Below are positions 1 to 11,132 of a stretch of DNA of 64,000 nucleotides, piece after piece. The stretch spans positions 496,001-560,000 of the forward strand of contig KN834758.1 of the NCBI GenBank assembly GCA_000827265.1. The letters run 5' to 3'. The notes beneath the pieces were generated by a model. The model was not told the DNA's origin and did not search any database. It was given only the letters and a program-made list of their open reading frames with translations. The DNA is from Collybiopsis luxurians FD-317 M1. Lineage: Eukaryota; Basidiomycota; Agaricomycetes; Agaricales; Omphalotaceae. The translations under genes were made by a program, and so were the position numbers. The stretch's first letter is position 1. Every line of letters starts with the position of its first letter.

Positions 1-1256
1 TACACTGCCGCTACATTATCAGAGTCTCCAAGAACCAAAGTTGTACCAGTGTCCACAACGGCACTCAAGTCTGTTGCAGCTGCCGCACCATTAACATTGA
101 CGGATTGGAGGTCGATTTGCCAGAACCCCTATACAGCGAGGTGAACCGGTCAATAATCAAACGACGCTGTTCTATACTTTCCGATTCTCACCACTTGCGT
201 CACAGGGCTATTTGTGAAATCACCCTGGAACAAATCTATATCTACACCTCCCAAGAATAATTCTGAGCCTGCTGAGGCCAGTTTGACGCCGAATTCCGAC
301 GCCGTCACAGCACCTTGAGCACTGAGCGTCTGAAAGACTGGATTGGCTTGGAATACCGATATTTGAGGGAAGGCCATCCCCATTAGACCATCGGGGGGGA
401 AATCGTTAGCCTCAAATCCGGGTGAATACTGGATCGCTGCTCCCACTGCTTGAGATGTCGCCTATGAAAAGCATTCCACGCCCAGTCAGCAAATTTGGCA
501 TCCAAAAATTAGATGGCTGACTAACTGTAAGACCGGCCACGGTAACTGTGTCTTCGAATACCTCAACATTGACTAAAGACCCATCTCCGAAGGAAAGACT
601 CTCCTGCTGGTTTTGGTCTACAGCGGTTGAACTCGCAGTAGTATCGTAGATGGTGTGACCTTCGCATGTTGATCCACAATTTTGTCCAGGAAGGAAGAGA
701 TCGCTACTGCCTGAATAAATATGAGACTGCTGCATTTGAAAATGCTCGTCGTGCTATTACACACCCGTATCGAAGTCCACTACGAGGCAGTTTGGTTAAT
801 ATCCGAGACTGGGTCAGACAGAGAATCTTGGATTCCTACCAGTAAAAGTAACAGGTGGAGTACCAACCGAAATGTCTCCCTGCCACAGACTACCACCGTC
901 ATCAGTCAGGGCATCGGCACCCGTAGCGCGCTTTGATAGATTAGCTAGGTTCTTAGTGTCACTAGGATGTGAACTTCCAGTGTCCCGCTGGAAAGCAGAA
1001 AACCCTCGAGCCAGTTTACTTGAAAGATTTTATATCCTCGCTATATGTTATCGTTATAAACTAATTACCTCTTAGTTTTGGCCACTTCATTTCGAAGTGA
1101 AGAAGTGCAAACGACGCCGTTATCATCTACAAGCTTTGAGTTTCGCTTGCCGAGGGGGATCTTGGATTTCGTTACGGAACCGTGACTGGCTAGCGTACCA
1201 GTGACGGAGCTCAACAAAATCGCCACCAGTGTGAAACAGAGAGCCGCTGAGCGCAC
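1..1256 (-). CDS. Secreted pepsin-like (A1) aspartic protease, 3' part beyond the left edge
   Basis: Extracellular acid endopeptidase. Read on the minus strand, a hydrophobic signal peptide (RSAALCFTLVAILLSS) is followed by a propeptide with KRNSKLVDDNG and, after splicing, KLARGFSAFQRDTGSSH. The mature enzyme carries the first catalytic motif VDFDTGSSDLFLP, assembled across two short introns around 735-845, the flap-like SFGDGS, and the second catalytic motif VVDTGTTL at about 40-65. Both catalytic aspartates are therefore present. A 50-nt intron (about 1025-1074) joins the propeptide in frame if the upstream of two possible acceptors is used. The C-terminus lies off the window. The odd point is the start: the signal peptide begins with GTG (1254-1256) where ATG is expected, and I found no convincing upstream ATG exon. 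The family call is firm; the start is not. Confidence 0.85.
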
Positions 1257-2888
1257 CCTTAATTTTCGGAAGGTGAAAAAGGGATGATTAGAGCGAAGAA
1301 GCACGGTAGTGCTGCGGAAATTGGGTCGTGTTATCCCTCTTTTAGGGTATTTCGATTTAGAGTTCCAGCGAAGTATCTTGGGACGCATATCAATATCATG
1401 GTGACTATACGGCGCCCAGCTACTACATCCAATGAAGTTTCTGCTGTCAATCATCAAGCAAGGGTGTTCTCGCGGAGTTGGACATTGAAGGTTCTGAGAA
1501 ATACGCGAAGTGGAGCTTGACTTCGTAAATGTTCCCAGATGGAGTTGTTGCCATGGACAGGATTCATTTGAAAAAGAGCCATCCAGGACCACAAGACGCG
1601 ACTGTGCACGATTTGAAAGAATTGTATTGTTTCTGACTTGTGAAGAAATATCAGCTGAATTGACAATAGTTGAGGGACTGCTACAAATTGATGGAGCATG
1701 CAAGTTGAATCAACGCCGTAGGGATAGCTTACCTTACGGTGAAGGATGAAGAAATTTCTCAGACTTTGACATCGTGGCCACCATTCGACGTTTCAGCCCA
1801 GAAAAATTCACTCTTTCCGGTGCTGGAAGTATTTTTCGCCGTAGAAATCTTTCCGGGACACAAGAAGGGGCTGCAAGTTCCGCACTAAGGGATGGAGATT
1901 GCTCTAGCTCTTCGTCTAGATAAACTGCCTGTAGCAGGAGCATGAGACTCCTTGCGTCGAGTCAGGTCCAGGTGGAGATCTGGAGATCGCTTTTGATTTT
2001 TGCGCTAGCAGGACACCAGTTCGAAAGATCACCTTCAAGACTCGGCGGGAAATCCAATAAGCATTATGCAGATACCACTCCAGAAACACCGAGTGAAAGA
2101 GTGGTACTTGTAAAAAGTCAGCAAGGTTGATCTTGCTATTCGTCTACTTTGGAACACCTTAATGAAAAGTTGGCACCGAGCACGCCGTTACTAGCTCAGT
2201 GCCAACTAGTCGAATGAGCGCTCAGAATCAAGTCGGATTCGTGACCTTGTCGTTTTCTTTGACAACCCTACGATGAGTACGGAGTATGCCTGTAATCGGA
2301 GACTCAGAGGTTTAGTGAGAGCTAGGTCAGATTTAAACAGAGGCCGAAGGTCAAAGCAAGCTATATCAGCTGAATGATATCCCCAGATAGGGAACGTTCG
2401 CACGGAAGTCCTTCAAAAGAAAAGTTTGCATTTTTATTTTTCGAGGAGGCGAGGAATGAAAATCCGGACATGGCCTAGCCGCAGAGTATGACTCGAAGTT
2501 TTCTGTACGCAGCTATCAAGAATGAGACATTTCTATCAAACCGCAATAGGCAATACATGCTGTTGGGTCATGGTTTGATTGGATGAAAGTATAAATACCA
2601 GCGCCGCATAAAACCCGAGCTGCTTTGGCATAATGAAGAATCATTAACAGACAGCAAACTTTTTGGATGGATGGAATAATGTTATACTCGTATATGGATA
2701 AGGATTCTATCGGAAAGTAGTTTGGAGTGGTGAAGTGCACCGAGGAAGATATTGAGTTGTTACGTAACTTGCCGTCAGAGTTGCCGTGCCGTCGGGTTCG
2801 AAGCCTGAGCTGGCTCTTCTGAGAACCACTACATGTTGCTCAAAGTGATTTGGGCTAGCAAACAAGATACCCGGGGGAGCTCGAGGAC
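1257..2888. other. Long stretch without a supported gene
   Basis: Only short open frames without recognisable domains occur here on either strand. It holds the promoter regions of the minus-strand aspartic protease and the plus-strand gene starting at 2889. The one structured element I see is an imperfect inverted repeat at 2168-2207, listed separately. Confidence 0.5.
2168..2207. repeat. 14-bp inverted repeat with 12-nt loop
   Basis: The arms AGTTGGCACCGAGC (2168-2181) and GCTCAGTGCCAACT (2194-2207) are complementary except for one C/A pair, which becomes a G.U wobble in a minus-strand transcript. It lies in a gene-free region. No function can be assigned from sequence alone. Confidence 0.5.
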
Positions 2889-5800
2889 ATGTTCAATAAC
2901 GAGAACCGTAGCCAGGATAGGCAAGACAGAGAGCAATTGGGCCAGGTGCGTTGTCCGAAAATTTACCAATAAAAATTGGATAAATATCTTTATCTACTTG
3001 TACTAAACAATTGCCTCAATTTTTCTAGCCTGCAAGTCATTCTTCGTCGCCCAGATTAAACTACAACTACAATGCAAACACCCGTCGACCTTCTCTTCCT
3101 CTTTTACGCTCGAATCCGTCGTCAGTTCAGCATCCGCCACATCTCAATTCTAGGCCATCTTCCTCGCAATCTGCCGCCAGTATTGTTTCAGTCTCACCCC
3201 CCGCGAGTGCGACGAAATTGCAGGTACAGATTCCGAATACAAATCCTGCCAGTACTGGTCCAGCGGCCGCAGTTCCCGTATTAGGTGCAGGTTCTTCGGC
3301 AGATACACCCATAGTACTTCGGGATGCCCACAGTAACGTTCATACCGTCGGAAGTTCTTCCAATCTCTCATCCATGCCGACAATCCCTACACAACGCCCA
3401 CAATCGCATTCTTCCCATACCCATCTCCAGTCCCACACAAATTACCGTTCCAATCAGCAGGACCCTCAGAATCACCAGAGTCAACCCTCAGACCCCAGTG
3501 GGCCCCGAATTTCAAATAACCATGTTCCTTATCATCACCCGAGCCCAAGTACACCTGGCCCTCCGGCACAGCTGCTTTCAGGCCCAGCCGCAGCTTTTAT
3601 GCGTCCCATTCATTCTACTCACACGAGCAATCATTCTGGCAGCAGTGTCACTGGCCCCCCGCCAATGTCCGCCCCAGCTGTGACAAGTACAGGCAAGCCA
3701 AGTCCTTCATTTCCCTCTTCGTCTTGGGCTTTATCGGCTTTGCCAGGTGTCATGCCTGCACCTGGTCATCCCTCGTCGACTCAACAGAGACGTGCGTCAG
3801 GACCCATACCGAGCGGTACACACAACTCGCCATTTGCTTCGCCACTGAGTGCCAATAGATCTGTTTCGACGTCGACTTCACCTGTGTTTTTGCATCGAGT
3901 GCCTGGTTCTAATACTCCTGGCTCTGGTTCTGTTACGGCAGGCCCCGGGGGTCCAAGTTACAGTTCTAATATTACACCTGTGGTATCGAACGGAATTCCC
4001 GGGGGAGATCCGAGTCCGAGTCTTACTCATGCAACTCATACGATTCTATCAACTCGTCCTCAAGTCTCTCCAACTCAGAAGCATAAAGTTCTCCATGATC
4101 TTCATGTTATACATCCTTCGCAGAATCTGCAGAATTCCATGCCCGCCGCTCCTCCACCTACGCCGTTTACTCCTTCCACACAAACACATCCCCAACCTCC
4201 GACTCCAACCTCCTCAGCTGGACATCCGGCCCAGCAAGCTACCTCCGCGCTTCTCTCTTCCACCCAACGAGCCTTAGAACATACGTGGAACACGATTATC
4301 TCTTCTGTGGACGTAGAAATATCGAAACTGCATTCATCACACGCTGGGCAAATCAAAGTCTGGGCAGAGTATTCGGAGGGTTTGAAACGAGAAAGTGCAA
4401 TACATGAGCGAGAGGTACATGGCCTTAAGGCTCAGTTGAAGTCACTGGAATCGCAGATTAAGGAAATGAGGCAGGAAGAGGGTTTGAGGAAATCTGCCGA
4501 TGGACGAAGTGAGCAGATTCAACTGGAGCTTATAGCCGACTTGCAAAAAGAGTTGGATGGGTTGAAGGGAAGATATGATCTTATGAAAGGGGAGAGAGAT
4601 GCTTTACAGGCAACTGTACAGAGGGAAGGGGATAGCGGTGATGCTAATTTGAGCCCCACGGCCATTAACCCAAGGACCTCTGCCGAGTGGGATCGGTTGA
4701 AGGCTGATCTTGAAAGAATAAGAGGCGAGAGGAATGAGTTGAGGCGGCAGGCCACTTCTTCCTCGAGTCAAGCCCAGCCTAATCAACCCTCTCAGCAAGT
4801 TCTACAACTCCAACACGAACTGGATTCCCTCCGAAGCAACAATGCCTCCCTTCTCGCCGCCCATGAGAAGACGCTACAAGATGTTCGTGATCTCCACAAT
4901 ACTCAACAAACCTACGCCATATTGCAAACTAGCCACCAGCAGCTTGCAACTTCCTATAATACCCTTTTAACCTCTAATAATAATTTGCAAGCTAGCCATA
5001 CCCAGCTGAAACGAGATTTCGAAGACCTCCTTGAACGGGAGGAGAAAGCGAGGAATAAGAAGAACATTGCAGAGGAAACGTTGAAAAAGGAGAGGGAGAG
5101 AGCGTTCGAGATCGATGAGGCGCGGAAACGGGAGAAGAAGGAGAGGAAAGAGCGGGAAAAGGAGGTAGCCGAGTTGAAGAAAAAGTTGGATTTGTTGATG
5201 GGGGTCCGAAAGGAGACGCCGAAGAGAGAGATAATTGATGTGGAAGACCAGGAGATGGGAGCAGTATTGCAGAACACTCAACGGCCGCAGACTCAGGTGT
5301 GTTTACAGTTAGCAGGCTTTTATTGATTTCCCTGTTAAATTTCTTCGTTTACGTTTTGCGTCCTTCCGTTTGAATTCTGGTCCTCTAATGTACTCAACTT
5401 CACAGGCTGTTCATCCACAACCCAAAACACAACCCAAAACAGACATTGTCTTTGATGTCGATGGTACAGAAGAATATCTGCGGTCAGAATCCACAATGAA
5501 CGCGCCCAATCCCGATGACAATTCCAGTCGATTTTCTGCTGGATCTCAATCTGTCTCTGCTTCTCCGACCAAGGAGTTTCAGCATCGTTCTTTTCCTGAG
5601 AGTGATTGTCTCGTGTTATCAAGTGGACCCGGGTCACCGTTGAGGCCGTCGTCCATAGTTCCTTCAAGGGCAGACTCAATAGTTGCGGCTCAGTCACCAC
5701 CTCCGTTGGAGGTCCCTCTTGTTGCCACCGAATCTTCCCCTCGAGCTTCCTCGCCTCGATCTCCGTTTACGAACTATAAGCCTCTATCGAGGTCTGAGAT

Positions 5801-7944
5801 GCATCATTACCAAAAATCGTACGTCGAACAGAATCCTCCTCCTGATCTCAATCAAAGCCCAGAAAGCCCGGTTTTAGATTTCGGTCCGAGCTTGGGTAAG
5901 AGGAGTGATTCTATCAATGCTACGATTTTTCCAGTATCACATTCTACCCCTCAACCTCGACCTGCATCTCCATTCCATCCCACTCCGGTCCGGACGTCTC
6001 AATCAACCTCGATGAATCTTGAATCTTCTCGACCCTCATCCTCATCGGCCGCGGTTTCATCCAGTTCAGCTTTGGTGTTACTGTCCCCCAGCCTTCCCCA
6101 TACACTTCCTCGTAGGCCATCGTCGACCTCTATTCCAACGCGGGCGGGCAAGGCAAAGAGTCCTCCTAGATTGAATACGAGCGTATTTGGACATCAGAAA
6201 CCTAATGGAGAAATGTTATCCTCGACTTTGTCGCCTAGTACCCTCGCCCACATGGAGCCACCGATGCACTCTATATCATCGTCGGTCCAAGAAGGCGAAG
6301 GACGGGAGGAACAGAGTTCCAATAAGGTTGCGGAGGTCCAGGGTGAAGAATTGGAGACGAGAGTCACTTCTGATCCGCTAGAGAAGGGTCTTGGTTCACT
6401 GGCCAGGATTTCGTCGCCTTCACCGTTTACAAGTATGCCCTATCTGGATAATCGAGAAGAACACAATGATCATCACGGACAGCACCAGCAGCGACAATGG
6501 AATTCTGCTCATCGTGACTCACCGTTATTGGAGAGTGAGGGAGACGAGATTAGACGAGATCAAGGACAAAGGGGAGAGGGAGAGGACGGGCAGTCACAGC
6601 GGAATTCAAATCAAGATTTGGATCGGCAACAGGACTGGAGAAAACATCGTGACCCATCTATGGCCGCAATTACTGGCCCGAATAGACACGTTAACCAGTC
6701 TACTCATTTAAAACGGAAAGCGGATGATGAGCCCAATGCTCGCCCATATTCCCCTCAGGCCAAGCCCTACTTTTACAGTCGTGACTCCCAATCGCACAAA
6801 CTGACCAAAGTTGTGCGCGACGATGGGCAGGTTGTGGGCGTAGCATCACCTGCAATAGAAGTGGAAAGTCGAATAGGCTGGCGTGCTGAGAACAGCGGCA
6901 GAAATCAAGGCACTCCAGAGCAGGATGGTTTCCGTTCAATGTCCAGAGAGTTGACGGATTCTCATTTTAATCATAATTCGTCGAACCGTGGAGCTGGCCG
7001 AGGTAACAGCATGGACGATGTGGTCTCTCGTCCTTCTCACTCTTTATCTAGTCCGTCATCTACTCCTGCCCCGAATCCGAATCCTCCTCAGTCGGCCACA
7101 TCAACCCATTCGATGTCTATCTCTCCGGTCTCGCCGCTTGCGCAGAACCCCACTGTCCTTGCTCAGAGTCAGAACCCTCAAAGCCATAATTTTCCTCCGA
7201 GTAGGCAGAACTCGATCTCATATTCTTCCTCTCATTCACATGCCGCTCCGAACACAAATTCTTACCCTGCTAATTCAAAACCTGTATTTGCCTCGCTCAA
7301 TCATCAACCCTCACTTCCCGTCAATCCTATTCATTCTAGTTCTCCCGCCCAAGCACACTTATACGACTCTCGCTCTGCGGAGGGTTGGAAGAAGACATCC
7401 GCAGCACGCGGCTGGGAAATGAATATGAACGGCAGTGGCTCGAGCATGAGTGTGATGAATATGAATGGTGGTAGTGCCAACAAGGGATGGAAGACTGCCA
7501 GCGGACAGGATCAACCACCTTCAACTTCGAATTCCTCGAATGGTCAGGCCGCGTCTACGCCTCCCAAGCAACTCTCTTTCAAGCATGTTGGACTGCTATA
7601 TGACACTGTAGGTTCCGAATATGTGTGCCGAGAGTGCCGGTAAGTTGTATTGATGCCACTGAATCTTCTATCGTTAGCTAATGTGGTGATGCTCTTGCTC
7701 TCGCAGCGCCATGTCAACTTCAACAATGACAAAACCTAAATCATTCCCTATCTCCGCGCCATCTTTCACCGAACTTTTTGCCCACATCTCCGAAGAACAC
7801 AAAGAGAAAGAAGAGGAGGTGTTGAAATACAGTCCGGTCAAGTTACAAGAACAACTGGTCTTACTGAAAAGTCGCGGTCCACATCTCGGCGGTGGGCAAG
7901 GCAATGGAGGGAAAAAAGTTGGGGGAAGGAAGAATAACAAGTGA
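2889..7944 (+). CDS. Large disordered/coiled-coil protein with C-terminal CX2C-X26-HX4H element
   Basis: Function not recognised. The model has four exons: 2889-2945, 3029-5296, 5406-7639 and 7707-7944. They sum to 4797 nt and encode 1598 residues with all junctions in phase. Residues about 20-440 are Ser/Pro/Thr/Gln-rich and look disordered. A charged coiled coil spans roughly 450-745 (heptad-like Leu/Glu/Lys runs ending in KKKLDLL). A second long Ser/Pro-rich region follows. The last 85 residues hold YVCREC, then H1546 and H1551 in FAHISEEH, giving a CX2C...HX4H arrangement that could bind zinc. The next gene downstream ends in the same arrangement, so the two look like diverged tandem paralogues. 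The start at 2889 gives a 19-codon first exon before an 83-nt intron; a start in exon 2 cannot be excluded. Confidence 0.75.
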
Positions 7945-9046
7945 GATGGGAACCCCCTACGTTATTCGTTACTTGCATGAACGCCTTGACCCCTGTATTT
8001 TCGTCGGGCATGTTTTGGATTTATTACTTATTCTCTCTATCTGGTGCAGTCGTCCTTTCTCCTGATTTTGGGGTTTCAATTAATTTCCTCCGTCGTCTTC
8101 CACTACAATCTCGTTCTCGGTTTGCTTGCTTTACTGCATGGGTTGTTTTCCTCTCGCTGTATGCTTCGATACTATCGGACTCTCACGTAGTTTTTGTTGT
8201 TGTTTTTCTGTCTCTTTCTTCTAGTTTTTTTATACTAATGCTTGTGTATTGTTGAGAGTTCTCTATGTATCATCTTTTTGTATTGTCTGCTCTATCCTAT
8301 ATAGTACATACTATAGGTTGTACATGATATTTTCACGGCAGTAAACTTGTTACTGTTGATCGATTCATCGATTCAGTCAACGCGGATCATCTGCATTTCT
8401 TATTGTCAAAAGCAAGATACGCGTACCATGTGAGTACGCAGGTCAATTGTGAAGAACTACTAGCAAGACTCGGAAGGTTATTGTCTTTTTGTCTTTTGGG
8501 TAGTCACGTTCTCATCATTCTTAAACAATTAGCCTCACGGCTGCTGGAAGGACGCAATGTAGTGGGTCCATAAGTATCTTCTCTCTCCAATATGATTTTC
8601 TTTGACCCCATTCTCTTCCAATCCTGAGATACGATATCTCCAGGAGTTACTATTGCATAACCGCTGGCTGGTTCGCCCTACAAAATTTATACTTTATCGT
8701 ACTTCTACCACAATCTGATGAACAGCGGATTCAATTCCAACTCTACTTTGTTTTTGACCACTTCACAGGTTTGTCAAACAAAGATCTCGCCAATCTTTAG
8801 CAGGCCACTGAGAGTAGCGGCAGACTAATGGACACGATCGTAAAGTAGTAGGACGGCCAAATACCTCACCGAGGGTACAGCGGCAACCAATAGCGGTAAG
8901 TTACTTCCTGGTGTCAAGGTTTGTTCCTCATTAACGCGAACCAGCGTGCTGCTTCCACGGAGGCATTCAAAGTTTTGGTATGTCCCATCGATTTTTCTGG
9001 TTGACTGCGAACCCCAGTATACTTACAAGTGCACGCACTATGCCTG
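7945..9046. other. Intergenic region between the two paralogous genes
   Basis: T/C-rich sequence just after the stop is probably 3' UTR of the upstream gene. No supported coding region lies further on. The downstream gene may have one or more short 5' exons inside 8830-9046, because its frame stays open upstream of its first ATG, but I could not fix them. Confidence 0.5.
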
Positions 9047-9160
9047 TAGCGACCAGCTAGGTCTGTCTGGTCTCAGAAAGCGCCCCAGCCCCCCCGCCTC
9101 CTTCAGCAGTCTACCCGACCTTACCCTTACTATCCCCCTCGCCGTCCCATTCAGCGATCT

Positions 9161-10637
9161 ATGTTCGCGGATAAACACCATCTACATCTGGAAGCTCCCG
9201 AGCTGTGCGATCTTCAGGCAGCGCAAAACCTTGGCCCGTCAATAATACACGCCGCAAAGTACACGAGAACAGACGCAAATACTTCAGCTAATGAGTCGAT
9301 GCATAGTGTTTCACCTCAGCCCTGTCCGTCCCCTCAAACCATTCCTAATCGGCATCAACCGCTCAGCTCGCCAATCAAAGCCTTATTCGATCGCACTGTG
9401 TTCAATTTTTACACTGGTTTAACCCACCTTCAATCGAGATGGAGTTCAGCCTTTCACAAGGAGGTCAAGGAGAAAGAGATACTGAGGGCGCAGTATCTAA
9501 AGATGCAGCGGGAGCGGGACCTGGTGCTGGAACGAAATCGCGAGCTCGAAAATCGCCAATCGGAGGTGGCGACCTACTCTCTCGTTACGACTGGTGATAA
9601 ACGACCAAGAGACGAGCGAGAGGAGGTGTCTATAGAGCTACCTACTCCTCATACTCCTCCTCCTCCACCGTTGGTTATCGAAGAACCGGGCATGAGCGAC
9701 CCAGAAATTGATACGTTTTCTCTCGTATATCCAGGCGAACCATCTGTCTCGCCCTCGCCTCCCCCTCCTCCAATCTCCGGAAGGCAGCTTTTTTTCGATA
9801 CTTCTGCTTCCAATTCTTCCATAACGTCGTTTGAAGACGTTTCGAGCTCCCTCCTCACTCCACCTGCTTCTGCCTCCGTTGCGGTAACATTTCAACCTGG
9901 TTCAAGCAATTCTCGATGCTCATCGCCATTGAGCTCGAACCGTGTGTTTGTCTGTAGCTCATCCACAAAGCGGCGAAGGCTATCGGGCGCGATAACTTTT
10001 GAGGAATCTAGAGCCAGTCTATCTCCCACTCCCACTCCATGTCCCACTTCTCAAAATTGGAATGACAGCGACGGAGAATGCGACATGGATATATCGGACA
10101 GTGACTCCTCGGAGTCTGAAAGCAGGGAACTCGCCCCGCGTCATTCACGATTGGGTGGTTCGGGGAAGAAATTATTGTTCGATGACAACGCCGACGAAGT
10201 ACTACTAACTTATCCTTATGCCACAGTGGGTTTTTCTTCCTCAATGATGCCGTCGGCTTCCGCAGAGCCTTTGAGCTCTTCCCATATACCACCGCTGAAT
10301 CTCCACGATCTTAACCGTATGTACTTCAAATATGAAGGGTCGCTCTATTGTCGGGCTTGTTGGTAAGTGTTGATCTCACTACGTAGTCTCTGAACGTTCA
10401 GTGACATCCATGATTGGAAGCTCAAGCAAGCCCGATAATCGTGGGCCTCGTTCGTCCCCTTTACCACCTGTGGATGCGAGTCGACCAGATTTGGATATTC
10501 TCATGGACCATTGCACTTCTCAGCATCCTGTAGCCTATTCAGATGCTGCTGGCCTGACACTTCAGCAAGTATTTCATCTGCAAAAGCTGTTGAGGGCACA
10601 CATGTCGTCGAAGCAAGGTGCCCCTATAACCGTCTAA
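9161..10637 (+). CDS. Disordered protein with short coiled coil and C-terminal CX2C-X30-HX4H element (paralogue of the 2889-7944 gene)
   Basis: Function not recognised. Exon 9161-10362 joins exon 10421-10637 through a GTAAGT donor, giving 472 residues in frame. The obvious acceptor at 10401 would run into a stop, so I place the junction after the AG at 10420. A charged helix (residues about 90-135, with KEVKEKEILRAQYLKMQ) is followed by Pro/Ser-rich disorder and an acidic patch (DGECDMDISDSDSSESES). The C-terminus has LYCRAC (Cys397 and Cys400) and MDHCTSQH (His431 and His436). Spacing and the exon junction next to the second Cys match the upstream gene. The frame stays open upstream to about 9047 (QPPRLLQQSTRPYPYYPPRRP), so the true start is probably in an upstream exon. 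Confidence 0.65.
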
Positions 10638-11132
10638 ATGGATCAAGTTTAGGTCGCGTATGCTCCGTTATGATCCTCCTTTGAAGCTTGCTTCATGCTT
10701 TCAGTTATCGCATCTATGTACTTTATATATCATTGAACACATACTTCCCTACTAACGACCGAAAATTTATGTAGACTAGTATAGAATAAATTTTCTTGCA
10801 TGCCACAAAAAATAATGGCATGAACCGACCGCGATATCTGATTGCGTTGAGTTAGATAGATATAGATACCGGGTCTCGAACATTGCCAGTTCGTCGTCAC
10901 CGCTTATCAAAGATGCGAGCGTGGTGGAGAAAAGTTTCTACGCATACAACAAACGATGGTACAGCAATACACTACATTCAACTACGAGATGTACAGAGCA
11001 AGACGATAACTGTGAGTGTGCATAAGATATGACGAAAAGAAAATCGCGTACAGAAAGCAGTTTGACAATACAACAATCAAGCGAGTATAAGTCAGAGAAA
11101 AGAAGTAAAAGCTATTGAAAATCAACTCCCAT
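10638..11132. other. Convergent intergenic region
   Basis: This lies between two 3' ends. It contains A/T-rich sequence and a small perfect inverted repeat CATGCCA (10799-10805) / TGGCATG (10816-10822). No gene is supported. Confidence 0.5.

Noticed and set aside
1020..1075. Possible frameshift in the aspartic protease propeptide
   Set aside because: An upstream acceptor (TTTCAAG at about 1025) restores the frame and yields the family-like KLARGFSAFQRDTG sequence.
1284..2740. Several 60-80 codon frames on both strands
   Set aside because: No domains, no splice logic joining them and no codon pattern like the neighbouring genes.
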